Part shown: positions 1-5,508 of the stretch, in pieces
How positions within the stretch are numbered: the first letter of the stretch is position 1
Layout: every line of letters starts with the position of its first letter
Assembly (NCBI GenBank): GCA_025997675.1
Contig: BNUX01000114.1
Location: 1 to 5,508, forward strand
DNA from: Spirochaetia bacterium
Lineage (GTDB): Bacteria > Spirochaetota > Spirochaetia > Treponematales > Breznakiellaceae
Length of the DNA stretch: 5,508 nucleotides
Direction: 5' to 3'
Translations under genes and position numbers: made by a program
Notes under the pieces: model-generated
Database searches by the model: none
What the model was told of the DNA's origin: nothing
Seen by the model: only the letters and a program-made list of their open reading frames with translations

Positions 1-25
1 GTTCATTGAAATCTAGGAGTGCAGT

Positions 26-211
26 ATGAAAAAGATTTATGAAAGCGAACAACTGATGGTTCTCCATCAATCGGCTCAAGCTCTATTCGATTTGGGAATA
101 ATTGATGCCGCCGAAATGCGGGAATACGACGAAGATTGCCTGGTCCCCCAGGAAAAGGCGTCAAAGAAAGCCCTTAAAGTTCTGGATGCCGGCCATCCTG
201 CCACCGCATAA
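26..211 (+). CDS. Small antitoxin-like protein (NadS/HigA N-terminal region, HTH missing)
   Basis: A 61-residue acidic protein. The start is supported by AGGAG at 15-19, six bases before the ATG. Residues 1-41 (MKKIYESE, then HQSAQALFDLGIID, then MREYDEDCLVP) match my memory of the N-terminal region of NadS/HigA-type antitoxins, which normally run to about 90-105 residues and continue into a Cro/C1 helix-turn-helix. Here that domain is absent: after DCLVP the chain goes straight to KASKKALKVLD (44-54), which resembles the usual C-terminal tail of the family, and stops. In such modules the toxin gene normally lies just upstream. Here that would be outside the window, and stop codons at 7-9, 14-16 or 27-29 (the last overlapping the ATG as ATGA) could each end it. 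It is probably a shrunken antitoxin or a small stand-alone derivative; DNA binding is not expected. The coding call is fairly sure, the family moderately so. Confidence 0.7.
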   Translation: MKKIYESEQLMVLHQSAQALFDLGIIDAAEMREYDEDCLVPQEKASKKALKVLDAGHPATA

Positions 212-238
212 AACCCCTGTTTAAGCACCAGGGAAGTG

Positions 239-247
239 TGGTACACT
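239..247 (+). promoter_or_regulatory. Possible extended -10 promoter element
   Basis: TGG followed by TACACT fits the extended -10 pattern TGnTATAAT with two changes. No convincing -35 hexamer lies upstream; the best is TTTAAG at 220-225. A start near 254 would place GAGGT (257-261) and an ATG (267) directly downstream. It could be a distal promoter for the transporter operon or the remnant of a lost small gene. The evidence is weak. Confidence 0.25.
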
Positions 248-380
248 GTATGTAACGAGGTACGATATGGCAAGACAAACTGGACACCGCGCATGTGAAG
301 GCGTATTAGCGTTCGGGGCCTTTATACCGCATATATATACACCTGATAGTATAAAAATACACGCTTTGCCCCTCTTTTTA

Positions 381-410
381 TTGACATTATGCAAAACTAC
401 CGGCTATACT
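381..410 (+). promoter_or_regulatory. Sigma-70-type promoter of the transporter operon
   Basis: A perfect -35 hexamer TTGACA (381-386) is separated by 18 bases from TATACT (405-410), one base from the consensus TATAAT. The stretch just upstream, roughly 325-360, is rich in A+T and could act as an UP element. The predicted start near 416-418 leaves a leader of only about 16 bases, nearly all of it the ribosome site GAGGAGG (421-427) that serves the binding-protein ATG at 433. There is no room for a riboswitch or attenuator between this promoter and the gene, so control would have to act on the promoter itself. Confidence 0.8.
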
Positions 411-432
411 TTCCCCACCTGAGGAGGAATGT

Positions 433-1251
433 ATGAAATCAATAGCGAAAATTGCGGGAGTGATCCTGGCCGGCATGGTTCTGGCCCAGGGTGTTTTTGC
501 CGGCGGCGGCAAGCAGGGGTCGGGCGGGCTGACCATTGAAAAAGGAACCCTTACCATAGGGATGGCAATCGAGTATCCCCCCATGGAGTACTATGATACG
601 GACGGGGTTACCCCCATCGGATTTGATGTATCCATGGGAAAGGCCCTGGCCGAGAAGCTGGGACTCCAGGTTAAGTTTATCGACACCGCCTGGGATGGGA
701 TTTTCGCGGGGGTGGACACCGGGAAGTATGATTGTATCATGTCGGCGGTAACCGTAACCGATGCCAGGGTTGCGGCCCATAACTTCACCAAGCCCTATGT
801 GGGGAATGCCATGGCTTTGGTGCTCCGGAAGGGCAGTACGGTCACCGCCAGGAACCCCACCGAACTTACCGGGCTGGGGGTGGCCTATCAGGCCGAAACC
901 ACGGCGGATTTCTACATGGCCTCCCTTGCCGAAAAGGGGCTTAAATACACCCCCTACGAGTACGACCAGGTGATAAACTGCTTTAACGAATTAGGGCTTG
1001 GCCGGGTGGACGCCATTGTCACCGACCTCCTCGTGGCGGTTGACTACGTCGCCCCTGCGGACAGCCCCTTCGAGATTGTATGGCAGGGCGACGCGGATGA
1101 AGTTTTTGCTATCTGTTTAAAGAAGGGGAACGATGCCTTGACCGCCGAACTTGATAAGGCGCTGGACGCCCTGTTTGCAGACGGCACCATGCTCAGGATT
1201 TCCAAGGAGATCTTCGGCGGCATGGACATGGTCAGCGCTGCACGGAAATAG
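433..1251 (+). CDS. Periplasmic amino-acid-binding protein of an ABC importer (SBP_bac_3)
   Basis: A 272-residue solute-binding protein that captures an amino acid in the periplasm and delivers it to the permease encoded next. The start has a strong ribosome site (GAGGAGG, 421-427). Residues 1-23 are a Sec signal peptide with predicted cleavage after VFA; there is no lipobox cysteine, so it should be soluble. The mature part follows family 3: EYPP (47-50), GFDV (63-66), TAWDG (85-89), SAVTVTDAR (104-112) and VTD (196-198). By alignment from memory with LAO and glutamine-binding proteins, R112, T156 and D198 would hold the ligand's carboxylate and amino group, and W87 would stack on the side chain. 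The Asp near the start of mature LAO and GlnH is replaced by A45, so I cannot assign a specificity. First gene of the operon. Confidence 0.92.
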   Translation: MKSIAKIAGVILAGMVLAQGVFAGGGKQGSGGLTIEKGTLTIGMAIEYPPMEYYDTDGVTPIGFDVSMGKALAEKLGLQVKFIDTAWDGIFAGVDTGKYDCIMSAVTVTDARVAAHNFTKPYVGNAMALVLRKGSTVTARNPTELTGLGVAYQAETTADFYMASLAEKGLKYTPYEYDQVINCFNELGLGRVDAIVTDLLVAVDYVAPADSPFEIVWQGDADEVFAICLKKGNDALTAELDKALDALFADGTMLRISKEIFGGMDMVSAARK

Positions 1252-1264
1252 GGAAAACCAAAGC

Positions 1265-1942
1265 ATGGACCTATTGCAAAGGATGATCTCCTGGGTGCCT
1301 TCCCTGGTGGGAGGCGCCCGGGTTACCATCGGCCTCACCCTCCTGTCTGTTTCGGCGGGGATTATCCTGAGCCTCTTCCTCGCCCTGGGGAAGATATCAA
1401 AGTATCGGTGGGTCAGCAAGATTTGCAGCGCCTATGTTTTCTTTTTCCGGGGCACCCCCCTGTTGATGCAGCTCTACTTTATCTATTACGCGCTGCCCAT
1501 GGTATCGCCCATCTTCATCATCAAGACCGGGGACCAGTTTTTTGACCGCTTTATTCCGGCCTTTATCGCCTTTGCCCTGAACTCCGCCGCCTATTGCGCG
1601 GAGATCATCAGGGCGGCGATTCAGAGCATTGACAAGGGCCAGTTCGAGGCTTCCCGGGCATTGGGGCTTTCCTATCCCAAGACCATGAGCCTGGTGATAG
1701 TACCCCAGGCCATCAGGCGCCTGATACCGCCGATTGGCAATGAGTTTATCATGGTCCTGAAAGACGCGTCATTAGTATCGATGATAGCCCTCATTGATAT
1801 TACGAAGGCCACGCGGAATATCGAATCCTCGACCCGTTCGGCCCTGGTGTATATCCCCGCAATGATACTCTATCTTATCATTACGGCGGCGTTTACCTTT
1901 GCCTTCCACAAGCTGGAAAAAAAGTATTCGGTGTACATATGA
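1265..1942 (+). CDS. Amino acid ABC transporter permease, HisM/GlnP family
   Basis: A 225-residue inner-membrane channel subunit, expected to work as a dimer with the ATPase encoded next. The open frame extends back to 1151, inside the binding-protein gene, but the ATG at 1265 gives the usual family length and begins 13 bases after the previous stop. Its ribosome site is poor (AGGG at 1250-1253, 11 bases away), which suggests translational coupling. Visible features are an N-terminal segment with [12 protein letters not shown] (15-26), the [16 protein letters not shown] stretch (60-75) typical of polar amino acid permeases, and the cytoplasmic EAA loop at about 128-149 ([11 protein letters not shown] ... 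VPQA), which docks on the ATPase. Hydrophobic membrane segments lie at roughly 14-42, 54-83, 97-118, 160-180 and 193-215. Only one permease gene is present, so a homodimer is likely. Confidence 0.93.
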   Translation: MDLLQRMISWVPSLVGGARVTIGLTLLSVSAGIILSLFLALGKISKYRWVSKICSAYVFFFRGTPLLMQLYFIYYALPMVSPIFIIKTGDQFFDRFIPAFIAFALNSAAYCAEIIRAAIQSIDKGQFEASRALGLSYPKTMSLVIVPQAIRRLIPPIGNEFIMVLKDASLVSMIALIDITKATRNIESSTRSALVYIPAMILYLIITAAFTFAFHKLEKKYSVYI

Positions 1943-2712
1943 GCATGATTAAGACCGTGGATGTCTGCAAGACCTTCCATACCAACGGGCGGCCTCCCCT
2001 GGAGGTGCTGAAAAAGGTATCCCTCACGGTGGAACAAAAGGAAGTGATCTGCATCATCGGCCCATCGGGTGCGGGCAAATCCACCTTCCTGCGTTCCCTG
2101 AACCGGCTGGAAAAGATCGACAGCGGCAAAATATACATAGAAGACAAACTGCTCTTTGACTGTGTTGATGGGGCGGATACCCTAAAACTGCCCCACCATG
2201 AACAGGTAAAGGCCCTGCTTGAGGTTGGAATGGTGTTCCAGAACTTCAACCTGTTCCCCCATAAAACCGCCATAGAAAACCTGATACTGAGCCCCATGCA
2301 TGTGCGGAAACTTTCGGAAGAGGAAGCGCGGGAACGAGCGCGGGTACTCCTGGACCGGGTGGGCCTGGCGGACAAGACCGACGCCTATCCTTCCCAGCTA
2401 TCCGGCGGCCAGCAGCAGCGGGTGGCCATAGCCCGGGCCCTGGCTATGGAGCCGAAGATAATGCTCTTTGACGAGCCCACCTCCGCCCTGGACCCGGAAC
2501 TGGTGGGGGAAGTCCTGAGCGTCATGAAAAGCTTGGCCCAGGGGGGGATGACCATGCTGGTGGTAACCCACGAGATGAACTTTGCCCGGGATGTGGCGGA
2601 TAAGGTGGTGTTTATGTTTGAAGGGTCTATTCTGGAAACCGGCCACCCCAGGGATATGTTTACCAACCCAAGTAACGATAGGACCCGGCAGTTTTTACAG
2701 AGCGTGCTTTAA
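1939..2712 (+). CDS. Amino acid ABC transporter ATP-binding protein, GlnQ/HisP family
   Basis: A 257-residue cytoplasmic ATPase that powers the importer. All nucleotide-binding motifs are intact: Walker [10 protein letters not shown] (41-49), Q-loop Q101 in [10 protein letters not shown], signature LSGGQQQ (154-160), Walker B IMLFDEP (174-180), D-loop SALD (182-185) and H-loop H211. The FQNFNLFPH context and the family length fit polar amino acid importers. It is slightly longer than usual because of an insertion around residues 74-93, before the Q-loop. The ATG overlaps the permease stop as ATGA, and there is no clear ribosome site, so it should be translationally coupled; M3 (1945) is an alternative start. 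A run of seven G occurs at 2541-2547 without breaking the frame. Confidence 0.95.
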   Translation: MSMIKTVDVCKTFHTNGRPPLEVLKKVSLTVEQKEVICIIGPSGAGKSTFLRSLNRLEKIDSGKIYIEDKLLFDCVDGADTLKLPHHEQVKALLEVGMVFQNFNLFPHKTAIENLILSPMHVRKLSEEEARERARVLLDRVGLADKTDAYPSQLSGGQQQRVAIARALAMEPKIMLFDEPTSALDPELVGEVLSVMKSLAQGGMTMLVVTHEMNFARDVADKVVFMFEGSILETGHPRDMFTNPSNDRTRQFLQSVL

Positions 2713-2714
2713 GT

Positions 2715-3656
2715 ATGGACCTTGAACTATTACAGGAGCGCGCCCGGATTTTCCGGGAAGTCCGCGCCTTTTTTGACACACGGAACTATCTGGAGGTGGA
2801 TACCCCCCTCCTTGCCCCGGACCTGATCCCCGAGACCTGTCTGGAGGTCTTCGAAACCGCCTACGGGACAAAGCCCTACTGGCTTATCCCCTCCCCGGAA
2901 ATCTGGATGAAAAAACTCATCGCCCAACACCGGGTCAGCCTGTACCAGCTATGCAAGTGCTTCCGGAACGGGGAATCCACCGGTCATCTCCACAGCCCGG
3001 AATTCACCATGCTGGAATACTACACCATGGACGCACATTACCTCGACAGCCTCACCCTCACCGAAGAACTCATCAGAAGCCTGTTGAGGGATTCCAGTCC
3101 GGCCAGTCTCGCCCCGCCCTTCCTGCGGATCACCATGGAGGAAGCCTTTTCCCAATGGGCCGACTTCAGCCTTTTTGAGGCCGCCGAGACGGGGACCCTG
3201 GAGCATGAGGCCCGGAAACGGGGGCTGAATCCGCCCCCGGGACTGGATACGGCGGCGCTCTACGATCTGATCTTCATCCACGCCGTAGAACCGTCTCTGC
3301 CGAAGGACCGGATGGTGGCGATATTGGATTACCCCGCCTTTGTCCCCTGCCTTGCCCAAAAAAGCCCGGACGGCAGAACCGTGGAGCGCTGGGAACTCTA
3401 TGTGCGGGGAATAGAACTGGCAAATTGTTATTCCGAGGAAACCGAGAGCGATGAGGTGCGCCGGTTCTTTGAACGGGAGGGGGCGCTGAAAACCCGGACC
3501 GCCCTGATCCCCCACCGGCTGGACGGGGATTACTGGCGGAACTTTCTTAACTTTCCCCCCTGTTCCGGGGTAGCCCTGGGGCTGGACCGGCTGGTGATGG
3601 CCCTGACAGGAAGGTCAAGCATAGACTCGGTATTGCCCTTCCCTATGGAATCTTAA
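2715..3656 (+). CDS. epmA: EpmA (PoxA/GenX/YjeA)-type elongation factor P--(R)-beta-lysine ligase
   Basis: A 313-residue paralogue of the catalytic domain of class II lysyl-tRNA synthetase, with no N-terminal tRNA anticodon-binding domain; E. coli EpmA is about 325 residues. The family activates (R)-beta-lysine as an adenylate and transfers it to a lysine of elongation factor P, which helps ribosomes through polyproline stretches. Motif 1 lies at about 26-33 (LEVDTPLL), motif 2 at 82-103 (CFRNGES ... HSPEFTMLEYY) and motif 3 at 284-295 (SGVALGLDRLVM). A287 in GVALG sits where LysRS has glycine, a known EpmA hallmark. ELANCYSEETE (234-244) and LDYPAF (204-209) also fit. It starts 2 bases after the ATPase stop with no good ribosome site, so it looks coupled to the transporter genes. 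The partner aminomutase EpmB and EF-P are not in the window. Function is inferred from family. Confidence 0.9.
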   Translation: MDLELLQERARIFREVRAFFDTRNYLEVDTPLLAPDLIPETCLEVFETAYGTKPYWLIPSPEIWMKKLIAQHRVSLYQLCKCFRNGESTGHLHSPEFTMLEYYTMDAHYLDSLTLTEELIRSLLRDSSPASLAPPFLRITMEEAFSQWADFSLFEAAETGTLEHEARKRGLNPPPGLDTAALYDLIFIHAVEPSLPKDRMVAILDYPAFVPCLAQKSPDGRTVERWELYVRGIELANCYSEETESDEVRRFFEREGALKTRTALIPHRLDGDYWRNFLNFPPCSGVALGLDRLVMALTGRSSIDSVLPFPMES

Positions 3657-4086
3657 AATTCCCGCCGGCAATTTGCTCATCCATATACCGGAGCCGCCGG
3701 GAAAGATCCCGGGCCAGATTCATTATCATAAGGGAAAAGGTGCCGATATCCAGCTTGTAAATAGCATGCAGAGCCTTGTTGGAAATGGACATAACCTGGG
3801 TGGGGGTCAGGGTTTTGATGGTGGCCGACGCGGGCATTATATCAAGAACCGCCATCTCCCCGAAGCTGTCACCCTCTGTAAATTCAACAAAGGTGATGCC
3901 CTTCTTCATCACCGCCACCCGGCCTTCCAGGATGAACCGGATCTTATCATTCGGCTCATCCTCAACAATGATATTTTCCCCGGCTTCATAGGTTTCCGGT
4001 TCCATCAGGGGAATGATCTTGTCAATCTGCTCCTCAAGGAGGCCGCCGAACAGGGAGTAGTGCTGTAGGGATGAAGATCTTACCAT
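3643..4086 (-). CDS. Stand-alone cyclic-nucleotide-binding (CRP-like) domain protein
   Basis: A 147-residue protein made of a single cNMP-binding beta-roll (about 12-125) plus a short C-terminal helix; there is no helix-turn-helix or other output domain. Typical features are LFGGL (12-16), the YEAGENII strand (33-40), FILEGRVAV (51-59) and the phosphate-binding cassette FGEMAVLDIMPASATI (75-90). In the cassette the conserved glutamate (E77) is kept, but the arginine that grips the cyclic phosphate (normally PRSAT or PRAAT) is replaced by A86, so cAMP/cGMP binding is doubtful. The start is well supported by GAGGG (4093-4097), six bases upstream, which also overlaps the ychF stop codon; the intergenic gap is 9 bases, so the two genes should share an mRNA. 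It probably acts through a protein partner, which the sequence does not reveal. The 3' end overlaps epmA by 14 bp. Confidence 0.88.
   Translation of the reverse strand: MVRSSSLQHYSLFGGLLEEQIDKIIPLMEPETYEAGENIIVEDEPNDKIRFILEGRVAVMKKGITFVEFTEGDSFGEMAVLDIMPASATIKTLTPTQVMSISNKALHAIYKLDIGTFSLMIMNLARDLSRRLRYMDEQIAGGNFKIP
3655..3703 (-). terminator. Weak terminator-like hairpin at the end of the minus-strand operon
   Basis: Arms at 3659-3668 and 3694-3703 pair over ten positions with one internal mismatch (TTCCCG with CGGGAA, then CGG with CCG), enclosing a 25-base loop. Read on the minus strand, the stem is followed by TTTT (3658-3655), as in an intrinsic terminator. It lies inside the 3' end of the cNMP-domain gene, just before its stop. 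The loop is long and the T run short. On the plus strand it follows the epmA stop but has no T run. It may be only coding sequence. Confidence 0.25.
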
Positions 4087-4095
4087 AGCGTTCCC

Positions 4096-5199
4096 TCAAA
4101 TATTGAATTTAAAGAACATCACGTCCCCATCATGGACGATGTATTCCTTTCCCTCTATACGGTACTTCCCGGCTTCCTTGATCTTCGCCTCAGTACCGTA
4201 CTTGATAATGTCTTCGTACGAGTAAACTTCCGCTTTGATAAATCCCTTTTCAAAATCCGTGTGGATAACCCCCGCCGCCTTGGGCGCGGTATCCCCGGCA
4301 TGAACGGTCCAGGCCCGGCACTCATCTGCCCCGGCGGTAAAGAAGGTCCGGAGCCCCAATAACCGGTACGCCGCATGGACCAATGCGCCCAGTCCGGATT
4401 CCTTAAGCCCCAGTTCCTCCAGGAAGGCGAGTTTTTCCGCCGGGTCATTGATATCCGCCAATTCCGCTTCGAACTTCCCGCAGATGATCACCGCCTCGGA
4501 ACCCTCGGCGGCGGCCCGCTTCTTTACCATATCAATATAGGCATTACTGCCGCCACCCTCATCCACATTGCAGACATAGAGCTGGGGTTTGGCGGAGATG
4601 AAGTGACAGTCGTACACGGCCGCCCGCTCGTCATCGCTTAGCTCCGCCTGACGGGCAGGCTTTCCCGATTCCAGGAGGGGGCCGATTTTGTCCAGGGCGG
4701 CCAGTACCGTTTCGGCGCTTTTCTGTTCCGCCTTCCCCTGCACCCGGGCGGCCCGGTCCGCCCGCTCCCGGCGCTTGGCCAGGGTATCCAGGTCCGCCAG
4801 GGCCAGCTCTACGTTTATGGTTTCCATATCCGACTCGGGGTCTACCTTGTTGGACACATGGACAATGTCGGGATCGTCAAAACAGCGGACCACCTGGGCA
4901 ATGACCCCCACTTCCCGGATGTGGGACAGAAACTGGTTCCCCAGTCCCTCCCCCTTGGAGGCGCCCTTCACCAGGCCGGCGATGTCCACGAACTCCACCG
5001 CGGCGGGGATGGTTTTGACGGGCTTAAACAGGGCGGATAGCGTGGTAAGCCGCCCGTCCGGCACATCCACGATTCCCACGTTAGGGTTAATCGTGCAGAA
5101 GGGGTAATTTGCCGCTTCCGCCGGTGCGGAACTGAGGGCCGAAAAGATAGTAGACTTTCCCACATTGGGGAGCCCGACGATACCGCAGTTAAGTGCCAT
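4096..5199 (-). CDS. ychF: YchF/OLA1-type ribosome-associated ATPase
   Basis: A 367-residue Obg-related P-loop protein (E. coli YchF is 363). The G1/Walker A motif is GLPNVGKST (9-17), followed by the effector region and DIAGLVKGASKGEGLG (72-87), where YchF has a hydrophobic residue in place of the usual catalytic glutamine. In place of the NKxD that gives guanine specificity there is NVDE (211-214), the YchF signature that favours ATP. A charged helical arm spans about 125-195, and the C-terminal TGS domain spans about 285-366 (RAWTVHAG, VIHTDFEKGF, EGKEYIVHDGDVMFF). The family binds ribosomes and is linked to stress responses and translation control. The gene is full length, with no Shine-Dalgarno before the ATG; the promoter is so close that the mRNA is probably leaderless. 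The usual partner pth is not adjacent; a cNMP-domain gene follows instead. Confidence 0.96.
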   Translation of the reverse strand: MALNCGIVGLPNVGKSTIFSALSSAPAEAANYPFCTINPNVGIVDVPDGRLTTLSALFKPVKTIPAAVEFVDIAGLVKGASKGEGLGNQFLSHIREVGVIAQVVRCFDDPDIVHVSNKVDPESDMETINVELALADLDTLAKRRERADRAARVQGKAEQKSAETVLAALDKIGPLLESGKPARQAELSDDERAAVYDCHFISAKPQLYVCNVDEGGGSNAYIDMVKKRAAAEGSEAVIICGKFEAELADINDPAEKLAFLEELGLKESGLGALVHAAYRLLGLRTFFTAGADECRAWTVHAGDTAPKAAGVIHTDFEKGFIKAEVYSYEDIIKYGTEAKIKEAGKYRIEGKEYIVHDGDVMFFKFNI

Positions 5200-5205
5200 G
5201 GGGTT

Positions 5206-5234
5206 ATTGTACGGGAGGCCTTGACGAGGGTCAA
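5206..5234 (-). promoter_or_regulatory. ychF: Sigma-70-type promoter of ychF, predicted leaderless
   Basis: On the minus strand TTGACC (5234-5229) is followed by a 17-base spacer and TACAAT (5211-5206); each hexamer differs from consensus by one base. Only six bases (AACCCC) separate the -10 from the ychF ATG, so the usual start point falls on or next to the A of the ATG. No ribosome site exists between them. It would drive both ychF and the cNMP-domain gene. Confidence 0.75.
5221..5234. repeat. Short perfect palindrome overlapping the ychF -35
   Basis: TTGAC and GTCAA form a perfect 5-bp inverted repeat around the four bases GAGG. The half nearer the distal end forms part of the ychF -35 hexamer, so a dimeric regulator bound here would block RNA polymerase. 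The repeat is short and could be chance, and it is too weak to be a terminator. Confidence 0.4.
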
Positions 5235-5265
5235 CGGGCAGAGGAGCCGGGGATCATTCCGCAAT

Positions 5266-5493
5266 CTACCTTTTTATCGCCGGGGTAACCGGCTTGAGAT
5301 CTGCCCACACTAAAGGAAGTCCATATTTTTTGAATATGGCAATAGTGGAATCCTCCGCAGCCTGACTATATTCAGAGGGTGTCATTCCTTTCCGTTCATC
5401 CTGGAGCATAAGCCGGGCCGCATGAATTTCCCGCACGGGCCGGGGCTCATCCGCTATAGCGGGATCGTTCATGTAATCTTCAATAGTTTTCAT
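5266..5493 (-). CDS. Small hypothetical protein (75 residues), possible antitoxin-like
   Basis: The start has a clear ribosome site (GGAGG at 5504-5508, ten bases before the ATG), and nothing competes on the other strand. The protein is soluble, with no signal peptide, no membrane segment and no cysteine. It opens with MKTIEDYMNDPAIADEP (1-17), followed by an amphipathic helix REIHAARLMLQDERKGM (21-37), a second helix TPSEYSQAAEDSTIAIFKKYG (38-58) and a proline-containing tail. I do not recognise a named family. The size, the helical make-up and the EIHAxRLM / KGMTPxEY pattern recall small proteins found with toxin genes in treponemes, but this is only a resemblance and no toxin gene is visible downstream. 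Its stop lies 66 bp before ychF, which has its own promoter, so it is probably a separate unit whose promoter lies beyond the window. Confidence 0.72.
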   Translation of the reverse strand: MKTIEDYMNDPAIADEPRPVREIHAARLMLQDERKGMTPSEYSQAAEDSTIAIFKKYGLPLVWADLKPVTPAIKR

Positions 5494-5508
5494 AGCTTTA
5501 ATACCTCC

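Noticed and set aside
215..233. CCCTG/CAGGG hairpin after the first gene, as a terminator
   Set aside because: The stem is only 5 bp with a 9-base loop, and no T run follows it.
1151..1264. Upstream extension of the permease frame into the binding-protein gene
   Set aside because: The extra 38 residues are out-of-frame translation of the binding-protein gene; the family begins at the ATG at 1265.
1893..2375. Open frame of 160 codons on the minus strand, opposite the ATPase gene
   Set aside because: It is a shadow of the ATPase gene with arginine/serine-rich low-complexity sequence.
2541..2547. Run of seven G in the ATPase gene, as a possible phase-variation tract
   Set aside because: Seven bases is short, the frame is intact, and switching off an importer ATPase this way has no other support here.
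2773..2778. TTGACA inside the epmA 5' end, as an internal promoter
   Set aside because: No acceptable -10 hexamer lies 16-19 bases downstream, and a start there would lie inside the coding region.
2949..3515. Long open frame of 188 codons on the minus strand, opposite epmA
   Set aside because: It lies entirely within epmA, has no ribosome site, and its proline/glycine/arginine-rich product is typical of the antisense of a G+C-rich gene.
4688..5107. Open frame of 139 codons on the plus strand, opposite ychF
   Set aside because: The composition is serine, arginine and threonine rich, with no motif and no ribosome site; ychF on the other strand is complete and certain.
1..5508. Search for CRISPR arrays, tRNA or rRNA genes, insertion sequences and attachment sites
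   Set aside because: I saw no regularly spaced repeats, tRNA-like cloverleaf, transposase frame or terminal inverted repeats; the window is nearly filled by protein-coding genes.

Overview
The window looks like part of a spirochaete chromosome, most plausibly a Treponema of the termite-gut or oral type. This is an inference, not proof. It rests on the binding protein's 'VFAGGGKQ' signal-peptide end, on small proteins with MKKIYESEQL- and MKTIEDYMNDP-type starts, and on a stand-alone cyclic-nucleotide-binding-domain protein. The core genes are G+C-rich at third codon positions, while positions 300-410 are clearly A+T-rich.

Layout. (1) Positions 26-211 hold a 61-residue protein that resembles the N-terminal part of NadS/HigA-type antitoxins but lacks their helix-turn-helix. 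(2) Positions 212-432 are intergenic. They carry a very good sigma-70-type promoter (381-410) and, upstream, a weaker extended -10 element followed by a short ORF. (3) Positions 433-3656 form a tight plus-strand operon of four genes: periplasmic amino-acid-binding protein, HisM-type permease, GlnQ-type ATPase, and an EpmA-type lysyl-tRNA-synthetase paralogue. The gaps are 13 nt, a 4-nt overlap and 2 nt. (4) Positions 3643-5199 are a minus-strand pair, ychF then a lone cNMP-binding-domain protein 9 nt downstream; it converges on the plus-strand operon and the last two genes overlap tail to tail by 14 bp. (5) Positions 5266-5493 (minus) encode an unrecognised 75-residue protein.

How the genes work together. 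The first three operon genes make a complete polar amino acid importer. The fourth, EpmA, belongs to a family that attaches (R)-beta-lysine to elongation factor P. Its place in the operon suggests that uptake of an amino acid (perhaps lysine or a precursor) is co-expressed with translation-factor modification, but the substrate cannot be read from the sequence. On the other strand, YchF is a ribosome-associated ATPase. Its promoter places the predicted transcript start at the ATG, so it is probably translated from a leaderless mRNA.

Most of the window is ordinary housekeeping and transport. The points worth checking are the epmA-transporter operon, the leaderless ychF promoter with a palindrome over its -35, the cNMP-domain protein lacking the phosphate-binding arginine, and the antitoxin-like protein without its DNA-binding domain.
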